From: DATDAH01 sp963725155
GTDB lineage: Bacteria > Actinomycetota > Acidimicrobiia > Acidimicrobiales > DATDAH01
DNA: 64,000 nucleotides
Assembly: GCA_963725155.1 (NCBI GenBank)
Contig: CAVRXU010000009.1
Location: 1 to 64,000 of the forward strand
Direction: 5' to 3'
Under the pieces are notes generated by a model. The model did not search any database, had not been told where the DNA came from, and worked only from the letters and a program-made list of their open reading frames with translations. This document shows, piece by piece, positions 8,533 to 18,325 of the stretch. Within the stretch, counting starts at the first letter, position 1, and every line of letters starts with the position of its first letter. Made by a program: the position numbers and the translations under genes.

Positions 8533-9578
8533 TCGCCCTCGAGGGCCGCGTGACCCGCGGGGCGTTCACCGCCGAGCTGGACCTCCACGTGGAGGCGGGC
8601 GAGGTCGTCGGGGTGCTGGGCGAGAACGGGGCGGGCAAGACCACGCTGTTGCGGGTCCTGGCCGGCCTCACCGCGCTGGATGAGGGCACCCTCCGCATCG
8701 GCGACGAGGTGGTCGACGATCCGGTCGGCGACGTGTTCGTGCCGCCGGACGAGCGACCGACCGGGCTGGTGCACCAGAACCCGACGCTCTTCCCCAACCT
8801 CGACCTGCGGGACAACGTGGCCTTCGGACCTCGGCGCCAAGGGGTGGCGAAGGACGCCGCCCGCACGACGGCCGTCGGTTGGCTGGAGAAGCTCGGGGTC
8901 GGTGACCGGGCCCGTGACCGTCCGCGGGACGTGTCCGGTGGGCAGGCGCAGCGGGCGGCCATCGCCCGGGCGTTGGCCGCCGAGCCCTCCGTCCTCCTCC
9001 TCGACGAGCCCCTCGCCGCGCTCGACCAGGACGGCCGCGCCCTGGTCCGCCGGCTGCTGCGCACCGAGGAGCGGCGGGAGGACCGGGCGATCGTCCTCGT
9101 GTCCCATGACCCGGTCGACGCGCTGGCCCTCACCGACCGGCTGGTGGTCCTGGAGGACGGGCGGGTCAGCCAGGTCGGAACCCCGGCCGAGATCACCCGT
9201 CGCCCCCGGTCGGCCTTCGTGGCCCGCCTGGTCGGCTTGAACCTCCTGGAGGGCCACGCCGAGGGCACCACCGTGACGACGGCGAACGGGGCCGAGCTGG
9301 TGACGGCCACGCCGGCCGCCGGTCCGGTTCTGGTGACGGTGTCCCCTCACTCGATCGCGCTCTACCGTGACCGCCCCGACGGCAGCCCCCGCAACACCTG
9401 GGCCGTCCCGGTCGACGACTTGGAGGCCGTGGGTGACCGGGTGAGGGTGGCCCTCGGCGGCCCCCTCCCCCTCGTCGCCGAGGTCACCCCCGCGGCCGTC
9501 GCCGACCTCACGCTCACCGCCGGCCAACAGGTCTGGGCCAGCCTCAAGGCCACCGAGATCGACGTCTACCCGGCGTAG
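8529..9578 (+). CDS. modC: Molybdate-type ABC transporter ATPase
   Basis: Cytoplasmic ATPase that powers ModB. The 349 residues show Walker A (GENGAGKT, 31-38), Q-loop, signature SGGQAQR, Walker B VLLLDEP and the SHD switch histidine, followed by a C-terminal TOBE domain from about residue 245 typical of ModC. The GTG at 8529 overlaps the modB stop, indicating translational coupling. Only 22 bp separate it from the convergent SGNH hydrolase gene. Specificity for molybdate over tungstate is inferred from context and not proven. Confidence 0.93.
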   Translation: MIALEGRVTRGAFTAELDLHVEAGEVVGVLGENGAGKTTLLRVLAGLTALDEGTLRIGDEVVDDPVGDVFVPPDERPTGLVHQNPTLFPNLDLRDNVAFGPRRQGVAKDAARTTAVGWLEKLGVGDRARDRPRDVSGGQAQRAAIARALAAEPSVLLLDEPLAALDQDGRALVRRLLRTEERREDRAIVLVSHDPVDALALTDRLVVLEDGRVSQVGTPAEITRRPRSAFVARLVGLNLLEGHAEGTTVTTANGAELVTATPAAGPVLVTVSPHSIALYRDRPDGSPRNTWAVPVDDLEAVGDRVRVALGGPLPLVAEVTPAAVADLTLTAGQQVWASLKATEIDVYPA

Positions 9579-9600
9579 CCCCCGACCCGGTGACCGACGG

Positions 9601-10314
9601 TCAGTCCCGGGCGGCGGCGCGCACGGCGGGGACGATCTCCCTGGCCAGCAGGCGTTGACCGTGCTCGGCGAGGTGGACCGTGTCCGGCACTCGCACGTAC
9701 AGCTCGCGGCCGTCGGAATCGGGGAGTTGGCTGACCCACTCACCGTTCGGGCCGCCGACCGCGTCGGCGGCGTCGACCAGACGGACGAAGGGCCAGTCGG
9801 CCGCCACCCGCCGGTACTCGACCCGTAGCCGGTCGACGACGGCCTGCAACTCGTCGGCGGCCATCGGCGGCGGGAGCACGAGCACCACCTGGGCGCCGGT
9901 CTCGGCGATCGTGGCCATGGCGGCGTCGGCTTGCCGACCCCACTCCCGGGTGAAGGCGGCCGATCCGACGTCTCGAATCCGACGGCCGCTCGCCGTGGTC
10001 CAGAACTCGGCGGGGTCATCGGTGTAGTTGCCGATGAAGAGGAAGACGACGACGTCGGGGTCGGTGCGGACGAGGTCCAGCTCGAGCTGATCGGACCAGT
10101 CGAAGAGCGCGGGGGTCAGCAGGCCGGAGCCGTTGACCCCCTCGTTGTGCACCGTGTAGTCGTCACCGAGCTGACGGGTCAGGGCCGGGCCGGTCTGACG
10201 CATGATCGAGTCGCCGACCAGCAGGACGTGCTCGGTGGGTGGTCGGACGGCCGCGCTCACCGCGACCCCGCCGGCCAGGAGGGCCAGGATGACCAGGCCG
10301 GCCGCTCGCTTCAC
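9601..10314 (-). CDS. Secreted or membrane-anchored SGNH/GDSL hydrolase
   Basis: 237 residues with an N-terminal hydrophobic segment (about 4-22) that is a signal peptide or anchor, so the enzyme acts outside the membrane. The nucleophile block is LLVGDSIM and the catalytic Asp-His block near the end is DTVHLAEHG; LFIGNYTDD supplies the Asn of block III. Such proteins remove or transfer acyl groups on cell-surface glycans and lipids; the substrate is not known. The start is GTG at 10314, overlapping by four bases the stop of a 54-residue gene upstream, so the pair is probably co-translated. Confidence 0.82.
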   Translation of the reverse strand: MKRAAGLVILALLAGGVAVSAAVRPPTEHVLLVGDSIMRQTGPALTRQLGDDYTVHNEGVNGSGLLTPALFDWSDQLELDLVRTDPDVVVFLFIGNYTDDPAEFWTTASGRRIRDVGSAAFTREWGRQADAAMATIAETGAQVVLVLPPPMAADELQAVVDRLRVEYRRVAADWPFVRLVDAADAVGGPNGEWVSQLPDSDGRELYVRVPDTVHLAEHGQRLLAREIVPAVRAAARD

Positions 10315-10475
10315 TTCTCGTTGTCGGCCTTCGCGGCCTCGCTGGCCGCGGCCAGCGCGAGGGTGGCGAAGATCTGGGCCCGGGCGTGGTGGAACCTGGG
10401 GTCACCACCGGACTCGGAGGCGCGCCGCATGGAGGCGAGCGCCATCTTTTCGTATTCGTCAGCTTCACCGGCCAT
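10311..10475 (-). CDS. Small soluble alpha-helical protein of unknown function
   Basis: 54 residues, Ala/Glu-rich, starting MAGEADEYEKMA and ending in EAAKADNEK. It has no signal peptide, membrane segment or metal motif and is predicted to be mostly helical. The gene overlaps the SGNH hydrolase start through GTGA, so it may tune translation of that enzyme. I do not recognise the family. The third-position GC of the codons is high, supporting real coding. Confidence 0.6.
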   Translation of the reverse strand: MAGEADEYEKMALASMRRASESGGDPRFHHARAQIFATLALAAASEAAKADNEK

Positions 10476-10512
10476 GGGCACGGCATGCCTATCGGCATGA
10501 CACAGTGTCGAA

Positions 10513-11301
10513 ATGATCCTCGATCGCTTTCGACTTGACGGCCGAGCCGTCATCGTGACGGGCGCCGGACGGGGCATCGGCGCCGCCATCGCCCGAACGT
10601 ACGCCGAAGTGGGGGCCAACGTGGTCCTCGCCGCCCGCACCGAGAGCCAGCTGGAGGAGGTGGCGACCGACGTCCGGGCGTCCGGCGGGGAGGCCGTCGT
10701 GGTCCCCTGCGACGTGAGCGACCTCGACACGCTGGACCACCTCGTGGCCACCGCGGTCGAGGCCTTCGGTGGCATCGACGTCGTCGTCAACAATGCCGGA
10801 GGGTCGATGCCCAACTCGTTCCTGGACACCAGCGTCCGGGCCTTCGAGAAGGCGTTCCACTTCAACGTGACCACGGCGTTCCGCCTGACCCAGTTGGCCG
10901 TCCCTCACATGCTGGGGCGCGAGGGAGCCAGCGTGGTCAACATCTCCTCGGCCATCGGCCGCATGTCCGACCGGGGTTTCGCCGCCTACGGCACGGCCAA
11001 GGGTGCCCTCACCCACCTCACCCGCCTCCTCGCCGCCGATCTCGCCCCCCGCGTTCGCGTCAACGGGATCGCCGTCGGCTCGGTGGCCACCTCCGCCCTC
11101 CAGGTCGTCCTCGACAGCGACGAGATCCACGACGAGATGGTCCGCCGCACCCCGCTCAAGCGCCTCGGCGACCCCGTCGACATCGCCGCCGCCGCCCTCT
11201 GGCTGGCCAGCCCCGCCGGCGAATGGGTCACCGGCAAGGTCGTCGAAGTCGACGGCGGCCTGGAATCACCCAACCTCGCCATGGGCCTGCCCGACCTCTA
11301 G
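10513..11301 (+). CDS. SDR-family oxidoreductase
   Basis: NAD(P)-dependent short-chain dehydrogenase, 262 residues, cytoplasmic. Seen: TGAGRGIG cofactor loop (about 17-24), NNAGG, the active-site Ser in NISSAIG and the YGTAK pair. AARTE after the second strand, with an Arg, suggests NADP(H) preference. It resembles 3-oxoacyl-ACP reductase or hydroxysteroid dehydrogenase types, so the substrate is open. It diverges from the small-protein/SGNH pair and converges on the zinc peptidase gene. Confidence 0.88.
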   Translation: MILDRFRLDGRAVIVTGAGRGIGAAIARTYAEVGANVVLAARTESQLEEVATDVRASGGEAVVVPCDVSDLDTLDHLVATAVEAFGGIDVVVNNAGGSMPNSFLDTSVRAFEKAFHFNVTTAFRLTQLAVPHMLGREGASVVNISSAIGRMSDRGFAAYGTAKGALTHLTRLLAADLAPRVRVNGIAVGSVATSALQVVLDSDEIHDEMVRRTPLKRLGDPVDIAAAALWLASPAGEWVTGKVVEVDGGLESPNLAMGLPDL

Positions 11302-12261
11302 GAGTCCCGGACCACGGGCTGGGCCATCGGTCGGTTCTACAACTCCGACTCGTCCGACGGAAAATGTGTCGCAGGCCTGGACGTCGCCGGTCTCGTAGCC
11401 CGTGCGCAGCCAGTGCACGCGCTGTTCGCTGGTGCCGTGGGTGAAGCTCTCGGGTGAGTCCACGCCGAGCCGGTCGTCGCCCACGGCACCGGCGGCGGCG
11501 ATGCCCTCCTCCAGGTCACCGTCGCTGAGCAGGTCGCGCTGGAAGGCCGAGTGGGCCCAGACGCCCGCAAAGCAGTCGGCCTGGAGCTCGAGGCGCACGG
11601 AGAGCTCGTTGACCCGGTCGGGGTTCTCCTGGCCCAGGCGCTGCACGTCGGCGTTGATGCCCAGCACGTTCTGGACGTGGTGGCCCAGCTCGTGGGCCAG
11701 CACGTAGGCCTGGGCGAAGTCGCCGGGCGCCCCGAAGCGGTCGGTCAGTTCCCGGAAGAAGGCGAGGTCGATGTACGCCTTCGAGTCGACCGGGCAGTAG
11801 AAGGGCCCGGTGGCCGAGGAGGCGGGCCCGCAGCCCGACTGCACGCTGTTTCGGAACAAGACCAGCTCGGCTTCGGGGTAGTTCTCGCCGGCGTCGTCGA
11901 AGTAGCCGTCCCAGAAGCCCTGGACGTCGTCGAGGACGAAGGACACGAAGTCCACGGTGCTGGCGTCGGGGTCGTCGGCCGGGTCCAGCGGGTCCTCTCC
12001 CGCCGAGGCCCCGCCGGCGGGCGAGAACTGGCTGAGGATGTCGTTGATGTCTTGGATGTCGAAGCCGCCAGAGGCCGAGTCGCCGCCGGACGCGCAGCTC
12101 TTGCCCAGGAGCACGAAGGCCAGCAGCAGGACGATCCCGATGACCCCGCCGCCCTTGCCACCGCCGGGGATGAGGCCGCCCAGGCCGCCGAGGCCCCCGG
12201 CCGAGCTGCCCCGGCGGTCCTCGATGTTCTCGCTCCGGCCTTGACCCGGCTTCCAGCGCAT
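11266..12261 (-). CDS. Neutral zinc metallopeptidase, YpfJ/KPN_02809 family, possible 3' frameshift
   Basis: 331 residues as read. A Gly-rich cytoplasmic N-terminus is followed by one membrane helix (39-53) and an outer catalytic domain with HELGHH (190-195) as zinc site and conserved Cys pairs. The family normally ends soon after a CDTF motif; here 30 odd residues follow and run 36 bp into the convergent SDR gene. Removing one T from the TTTT run (plus-strand AAAA near 11360) would give a short tail PSDESEL and a stop near 11337, which looks like the natural end. It is the last gene of a five-gene minus-strand run. Confidence 0.85.
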   Translation of the reverse strand: MRWKPGQGRSENIEDRRGSSAGGLGGLGGLIPGGGKGGGVIGIVLLLAFVLLGKSCASGGDSASGGFDIQDINDILSQFSPAGGASAGEDPLDPADDPDASTVDFVSFVLDDVQGFWDGYFDDAGENYPEAELVLFRNSVQSGCGPASSATGPFYCPVDSKAYIDLAFFRELTDRFGAPGDFAQAYVLAHELGHHVQNVLGINADVQRLGQENPDRVNELSVRLELQADCFAGVWAHSAFQRDLLSDGDLEEGIAAAGAVGDDRLGVDSPESFTHGTSEQRVHWLRTGYETGDVQACDTFSVGRVGVVEPTDGPARGPGLLEVGQAHGEVG

Positions 12262-12285
12262 GTGCCCTCCCTACCCGATGTGCGC

Positions 12286-12711
12286 TCAGTCGCCTTCGTC
12301 GTCCTGCCCGTTGCCGTTGCCGTTGCCGTTGCCCTCGCCGTTGGGGCCGTCGGGCACCCCGTCACCCTGGCGGGCCAGGAGGACCTGACAGGCGTCCACG
12401 TTGCCGTCGTCGCAGAACGCCTGCAGCTGGTCGTCGTCGAGCTGGTCACAGGCCACCTGGTCCCCGGCGCCGCACAGGACCTCGGGCTCGATCGTGGTCG
12501 TGGTCGGCGGGGTCGTCGCGGGCGCCGTCGTCGGCGGGGCGGTCGTCGCCACGCTCGTGACGGTGGTGTCGGTGGTGTCCACCTGGTCCCCGTCGTCGCC
12601 CGCGGCCAGGAGCAAGCCCACCCCGAACCCGAGAGCGAGCACGACGAGGGCCAGGGCGGCGAGCACCCCGGGCCGGCGGTACCAGGGCCCGTTCGGCGGG
12701 TCGTCGGTCAT
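12286..12711 (-). CDS. Membrane-anchored Thr-rich and Cys-containing protein
   Basis: 141 residues from the ATG at 12711, which lies eight bases after the alpha/beta hydrolase stop. A short cytoplasmic head, one hydrophobic helix (about 14-35), an Asp/Thr/Pro-rich linker typical of actinobacterial wall-spanning regions, then a small domain with four Cys (CGAGDQVACDQL and FCDDGNVDAC), and an Asn-Gly-repeat tail. Not assigned to a named family. The four-Cys domain is similar in style to the C-terminal domain of the DUF2510 protein in the same run. Confidence 0.7.
   Translation of the reverse strand: MTDDPPNGPWYRRPGVLAALALVVLALGFGVGLLLAAGDDGDQVDTTDTTVTSVATTAPPTTAPATTPPTTTTIEPEVLCGAGDQVACDQLDDDQLQAFCDDGNVDACQVLLARQGDGVPDGPNGEGNGNGNGNGQDDEGD
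12308..12331. repeat. Hexanucleotide tandem repeat inside a coding region
   Basis: Four perfect copies of CCGTTG, read on the minus strand as alternating Gly-Asn codons in the tail of the membrane-anchored protein. A candidate slippage tract, since gain or loss of a unit keeps the frame. Confidence 0.8.
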
Positions 12712-12718
12712 GGTCGGC

Positions 12719-13624
12719 TCAGGTCCACAGGTCGACCACCGTACGCAGCGCTTCGTCGCCCACAACCATGGTCCCCAGATGGCTCTCCCCGGGGCGGATG
12801 TGCAGCTCGGCGTCGGGCACGAGTCGGACCAGGGCCTCGGCGTGGCGGAGCGGGACGATGTTGTCGGCGTCGCCGTGCCAGAACCGCACGGGCACTCGGA
12901 TGTCTCCCACCGAGAACCCCCAGTGCCGCCCGAACAGGGCCAGGTCGCCGGCGGCCGCGCCGAGCCCGCCCCTCGCCGCGGCGCGGTTGAGGTCGTCCAG
13001 GAACATCTCCTCCATTCCCGGCACCGCGAAGGCGAGCTGGTCGCCCGGTGGTGAGGTACGCGAGTAGAGGACGAAGGCCTGGTGGCCGAGGGGCCTCAGA
13101 GCCCGGGCCAGGACGGTGAGGCCGAGCGCCAGCGGCTGGCGGCTCACGCTGATGAGGGGCCGGAGGCGTCGGGTGAGGTCGACCGGACCGCCGTCGGCCG
13201 CGTCGTCGCCCACCGTCGGGGCCACGCCGCCGAGCACCACCGCCCCGACCACTCGGTCGGGAAAGGCCTCAGCGCAGGCCAGCACATAGGGCCCACCCCC
13301 GGACAACCCGATCACCCCGAAGCGCTCGATCCCGAGCTCGTCGGCCACCACCGCGATGTCGTCGGCGAACGCCCGGATGTCCGGGTAGAGGTGCCCGGTC
13401 GACGACCCGGTCCCCGGACGCTCGACGCTGATGAGCCGTACCGCCAACTCGTCGGCCCCCCGTCGGGCCGCGGGCGGGACCTGACGGCGGGCTCCCGGCG
13501 TGCCGTGGAACCAGAAGACCGGTTTGCCGTCACGGGGCCCGAACTCGGCCACGCCGAGGACGCGATCGGCGGCCACGGCGACCGTGCGCTCCTCGCGGGG
13601 CGGCACCAGGTCCGACGCGGTCAT
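12719..13624 (-). CDS. Alpha/beta hydrolase
   Basis: 301 residues, cytoplasmic. Seen: the oxyanion strand WFHGTPG, the nucleophile elbow GLSGGGP (Ser) and FWHGDADNIVP, which places the acid Asp, followed by the C-terminal His in GESHLG. This is the fold of esterases, epoxide hydrolases and related enzymes; the substrate cannot be given. It is the third gene of the minus-strand run that starts with the DUF2510 protein; gaps to the neighbours are seven and ten bases. Confidence 0.87.
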   Translation of the reverse strand: MTASDLVPPREERTVAVAADRVLGVAEFGPRDGKPVFWFHGTPGARRQVPPAARRGADELAVRLISVERPGTGSSTGHLYPDIRAFADDIAVVADELGIERFGVIGLSGGGPYVLACAEAFPDRVVGAVVLGGVAPTVGDDAADGGPVDLTRRLRPLISVSRQPLALGLTVLARALRPLGHQAFVLYSRTSPPGDQLAFAVPGMEEMFLDDLNRAAARGGLGAAAGDLALFGRHWGFSVGDIRVPVRFWHGDADNIVPLRHAEALVRLVPDAELHIRPGESHLGTMVVGDEALRTVVDLWT

Positions 13625-13634
13625 GGTGGGGCGC

Positions 13635-14099
13635 CTAGCGGGGCGGGTGCCGGGGCGGTTGGTTCATGTTCTCGGCGAACTGGTAGCCGCTCTCGGTGAT
13701 CACCTCGAAGAGGTGGGCCATGTTCATGATGTCCTCCTCGTAGGAGAACTTCCCGTCCCCCGCGTACGTCATCAGCGACACACCCGGCGCCTCGTAGTAC
13801 GAGCCGTCAGCCCGTCGGCCCGGTAGCCGGTTCCACCACTTGAGCACGACCTGGTCACCGTCGATCGAGGACCACCCGTGCGGGAAGCGCCAGTCGTCGA
13901 GACCGGCCATGCTCTCCCGCCAGAACTCCCGGAGGTTCTCGATGCCCGTCACCCGGCCCCACGCGGGGTCGATGAAGGTGGCGTCGTCGGTGAACATCTC
14001 GTCGAGGCCGTCCCAGCCCCCGCGGCCCTCCTCGGCGTCCGAGCGGATCTGCAGGTAGCGCTCGACCGCGGCCTCGATCTCGGCCCGGGGATGGCTCAC
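13635..14099 (-). CDS. NTF2-like / SnoaL-type small protein
   Basis: 154 residues from a GTG at 14099 that overlaps the upstream stop (GTGA). The sequence has the pattern of the cone-shaped NTF2 fold: an N-terminal helix with RAEIEAAVERYLQ, then the FTDDATFIDPAWG strand and ENLREFW. These domains bind or isomerise small hydrophobic molecules, or act as generic scaffolds, so no reaction is assigned. The Trp-rich core and the C-terminal Pro-rich tail (NQPPRHPPR) are the only oddities. Confidence 0.8.
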   Translation of the reverse strand: MSHPRAEIEAAVERYLQIRSDAEEGRGGWDGLDEMFTDDATFIDPAWGRVTGIENLREFWRESMAGLDDWRFPHGWSSIDGDQVVLKWWNRLPGRRADGSYYEAPGVSLMTYAGDGKFSYEEDIMNMAHLFEVITESGYQFAENMNQPPRHPPR

Positions 14100-14893
14100 T
14101 GGCACCCCTCCGCGGCGTCGGTCAGCTCGCTCGGGATGTTCGACGGATCCTCGGCCAACTGCTGGTCGATCTCCACGAAGCGGTCGTAGGGCACGTCCTG
14201 CTGCAGGGCGTCGATCACACAACCGCAGAAGGTGGCCGAGCTCCCGGCGCTCTCGCACGAGCCGGTGAAGTTGTCGATGACCTCCTGCGGGTAGGCGTCG
14301 GCGCCGCTGTCGTCGGGCGGGACCGTCGAGTCGGCGGGGTCGTCGGCCGGCTCGTCGTCGGTGCCGAAGATGTCGCCGCCGTCGTTGCCGGTGTCGGCCA
14401 TGTCGTCGAAGAGGTCTGAGGCGGACGGGTCGTCCGTGGTCGTCGTGGTGTCTTCGGCCTGCTGATCGCCCGAGGCCGAGGAGTCGCCCCCTCCGTCGTC
14501 ACCGCCCCCGAGGGTCAGCACCAGCCCGACGGCCACGGCGATGAGGACCAGGACCACCCCCACGATGAGCACGGTCTTGCCCTTGCCACCGGAGGACGAC
14601 CCGGACTGGGGGCCCGTGTACTCGCCCAGCGGCGAGGTCCCTCCGGGTTGCGCCCCACCGGGGGCGCCGGGGGGCGGCCCCGACACGACGGGGATGGCGG
14701 CCGTCGCCGCCGGGTCCGGCGTGGGCGTGGCCGCGGTCGCGGGCTGGGTCGCCGCCGCCGCGGGACCGCCCTGCACGGGGTCGGTGCTCACGACCTGACC
14801 GTCGGCGACCTGGTCGGTCCAGTCGTTGCCGTCGAACCAGCGATTCTGGTGGCGGTTGGTGGGGTCCGGATACCAACCCGCGGGGGTGCTCAT
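14096..14893 (-). CDS. DUF2510 membrane protein with extracytoplasmic Cys domain
   Basis: 265 residues. The N-terminal DUF2510 module (PAGWYPDP then RWFDGNDWTD, residues 4-30) is cytoplasmic; a Pro/Ala linker, one membrane helix (about 105-128) and an acidic Thr-rich stretch lead to a small C-terminal domain with Cys in CESAGSSATFCGC. DUF2510 is typical of Actinobacteria and found on many membrane proteins. A clear AAGGAG-type ribosome site precedes the ATG at 14893. It heads the five-gene run continuing to 11266. Confidence 0.85.
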   Translation of the reverse strand: MSTPAGWYPDPTNRHQNRWFDGNDWTDQVADGQVVSTDPVQGGPAAAATQPATAATPTPDPAATAAIPVVSGPPPGAPGGAQPGGTSPLGEYTGPQSGSSSGGKGKTVLIVGVVLVLIAVAVGLVLTLGGGDDGGGDSSASGDQQAEDTTTTTDDPSASDLFDDMADTGNDGGDIFGTDDEPADDPADSTVPPDDSGADAYPQEVIDNFTGSCESAGSSATFCGCVIDALQQDVPYDRFVEIDQQLAEDPSNIPSELTDAAEGCQ

Positions 14894-14962
14894 GGCTGCG
14901 ACTCCTTCGAGGTCATGACGTTCCTGCTCCCTCCCGCCCGGCGACCGACCGGACCGACGGCC

Positions 14963-16119
<1,157 letters not shown>

Positions 16120-16120
<1 letters not shown>

Positions 16121-17175
16121 CAGCTTCCCTCCAAGACGCAGACGAGGTTCTGTTGCAGGCAGTGGCCGGAGGTGGCGTGGGCCACGCCCCGACCGGCCGT
16201 GCCGGCGGCGATGCGATTGGCCACCTCGACGATGCGGACCAGCCCCGCCGCCATCATCGTGTTGGCGGCCAGAGCCCCGCCCGAGGGGTTGACGTCGACA
16301 TCGTCACTCAGCCCTATGGCCTCCCGGAGGATGACCTCCTGGGCGGTGAACGGCGCGTGGAGCTCGGCCACGTCGAGCGCGCCGTCGGTGACCCCGGCGG
16401 CCTCGGCGGCCAGGCGGGTCGACGGCGATTCGGTGAGATCCCGCAGGCCGAGGGCGTGCACGTCGATGCGGTGCTCGAGGCCCCGGATCCACGCCGGGTT
16501 CTCGGTCAGCTCCCGGGCCCGGTCGTCGGCCGCGAGGACGACGGCGACGGCGCCGTCACTGAGGGGCGGGCAGTCGTGCTTGCGCAGCGGGGCGACGATG
16601 TGGTCCTCGGCCAGGATCTCGTCGACGTCGAAGTCGCCGCTGACGGTGGCGAAGGGGTTGTCCTTGGCCGCCGCCCGGGAGCGGACCGCGATCTCCGCCA
16701 GGTCCCGCTCGGTGGCCTTGCCCGAGTCGAGCAGGGCCCGGGTCTGCAGGGCGGCCAGGCTGAGCGAGTCCGGCCACAGAGGCCCGTAGTAGTACGGGTC
16801 GAGCTGGCGGCTGAGCACCCGGGGCAGCTCGCCCGGTGAGGACTTCCCGTAGCTGTAGACCAGCGCGGTGTCGGCGGCCCCGGTCTGGATCTTGACCCAG
16901 GCCTCGTAGAGGGCCCAGGCGCCGTCGGCTTCGACGTGGGACTCGCTGATCGGCGGGTAGGGACCCACGCCGTCGAGGGTGCCGACGAAGCTGAAGCCCT
17001 GGCCGGCCAGGTAGTCCGTGCTCCCCGAGCAGGTGAAGTCCAGGTCGGCTTGGGTGACGCCGAGGCCGTCCTTCAGCTCCTGGAGGACCGGCATGAGCAT
17101 CTCGACCTCGTTGCGGTCATCGATGCGCCGGGCGTGCACGGACTGCGCGGTGCCGACGACGGCGACGTCACGCAC
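16120..17175 (-). CDS. Second thiolase-like (SCP-x/Ltp-type) protein
   Basis: 351 residues, paralogous in fold to the next gene. The usual nucleophile region reads ESHVEADGAWALYEA, again with no Cys, while NPSGGALAANTMMAAG matches the C-terminal active-site loop. A pair of Cys-less thiolase-fold proteins with two DUF35 proteins suggests a heteromeric complex acting on side-chain acyl-CoA, as in sterol catabolism. It follows the DUF35 gene by about 55 bp and overlaps the downstream gene by one base. Confidence 0.82.
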
Positions 17176-17229
17176 TTCGGTCTCCTCTCGCCGACTGAGG
17201 TGGTCGTGGGCCCATCCCCGGCTGCCGCA

Positions 17230-17803
17230 TCAGACGTGCTCCTGGTACGACTCGTAGGCGGCGTCGGGCTCGCCGTTGGGGCGCCACCACTCGATGTTCT
17301 CGAAGGACGTCTCCCAGTCGGCGGGGTCCTTCCACTTGGCCTCGACCCGCATGCCCATGTGCACCTGGTCGTGGGGGATCTCCTGGATGAGGCCGAAGAG
17401 GGCGAGATCGGCCCCGTCGGGCACCACCAGGGCCGAGGCGTACGGGATCTCGATGCCCCGGCCGGTGAACTCGACGTTCACGACGCAGAAGCTGACGACC
17501 GTGCCCACGCTCGGGCAGCTCGACGACCTCCTCGGTGGGGATGCCGTCGACGGGGCAGGCCCCCCGCGAGGGGACGTAGACCTTCTGGCACTTGGGGCAC
17601 CGCTCGCCCAGGAGCTTGCCTTCGGCCATGCCCCGCAGGAAGCGGGACTGGCTCCTGCCGGCGGTGTACGTGTAGTCCAGCCGGGCCGGGGTGCGGATCG
17701 ACTTGACCGGCTCCACGCCGTCGATGGCGGCGATGCCGGAGGTGGCCACGGCGGGTTGGGACCAGAGGCCCTCGGGGAACGGGCTGACGGTGACGTCGCT
17801 CAC
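17230..17803 (-). pseudogene. DUF35 zinc-ribbon/OB-fold acyl-CoA-binding protein, single-base frameshift
   Basis: Two reading frames together make one DUF35 protein. From the GTG at 17803 come an N-terminal helix and zinc ribbon (ERCPKCQKVYVP, then GACPVDG, with the fourth Cys replaced by Asp); after VVELPERG the frame is lost, and the OB-fold (TVVSFCVVNVEFTG to YQEHV) continues in the neighbouring frame to 17230. Deleting one G from the GGG run (plus strand CCC 17504-17506) restores it. In this family the protein partners a thiolase-like subunit. It overlaps the upstream DUF35 gene via GTGA. Sequencing error is as likely as a real mutation. Confidence 0.8.
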
Positions 17804-18249
17804 GCCGCGCTCTCCGGCTCGAAGCAGGCGATGTCGGTGATGACGCCTTCCCGCTCCTCGGCCCAGCGGACCTGGACCCGCATGCCGGTGCTCATGGCGT
17901 CGACCGAGCCGGCGTCGACGGCGTGCAGCATCGCCGTGTCGGCGCCGTCGAGGCGGATCAGGGCCCAGGCGAACGGCGTGTCGAGGGGATTGCCCGTCCG
18001 GGGCGCACTGACCCAGGCCCAGCTCGTCACCTCGCCCGCGGCGCCGACCTCGACCAGCTCGGTCAGGGGCTCAGAGGTCCGGGGGTCGTACTCCACGGGC
18101 GGGCACATCACCCCGCCGTCGACCATCCGCACGCCGACCAGCACCCCTTCGCGCAGCCCGGTGAAGAAGGCCGACTGCACGGGGCCGACGGTCCGGGTGA
18201 ACGGGTACTCGACGACGAGGGGCGCACTCAGGACGTCGCTCTCACTCAT
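17800..18249 (-). CDS. DUF35/OB-fold protein, first gene of the thiolase-like operon
   Basis: 149 residues from ATG 18249. It has the DUF35 OB-fold core but only a vestigial zinc ribbon (VMCPPVEYD, lacking the Cys pairs), so it probably pairs with the zinc-bearing DUF35 protein encoded next. ATG 18249 is favoured because TAGTGT lies eight bases upstream, making a leaderless mRNA, with a KstR-like operator on that hexamer. Four overlapping or closely spaced genes follow to 14963. Role in side-chain degradation of sterols or related acyl-CoAs is inferred. Confidence 0.82.
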   Translation of the reverse strand: MSESDVLSAPLVVEYPFTRTVGPVQSAFFTGLREGVLVGVRMVDGGVMCPPVEYDPRTSEPLTELVEVGAAGEVTSWAWVSAPRTGNPLDTPFAWALIRLDGADTAMLHAVDAGSVDAMSTGMRVQVRWAEEREGVITDIACFEPESAA

Positions 18250-18257
18250 CAGCCCGG

Positions 18258-18289
18258 ACACTAGAACACGTTCCAGTTCCGACGGAACT
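18258..18289 (-). promoter_or_regulatory. Leaderless promoter with KstR-like operator and second palindrome
   Basis: TAGTGT (18258-18263, minus strand) is the -10. TAGAACACGTTCCA at 18262-18275 matches the mycobacterial KstR pattern TnnAACnnGTTnnA and overlaps it by two bases. A second inverted repeat, AGTTCC-GAC-GGAACT, follows at 18275-18289. Bound repressor would block the promoter. Confidence 0.6.
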
Positions 18290-18325
18290 GCCGACGGCCG
18301 GCCGACTGCTGGACCCCCAACGCTT

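Noticed and set aside
12286..12335. Short tandem repeat as a CRISPR array
   Set aside because: Unit is six bases with no spacers and lies inside a coding region.
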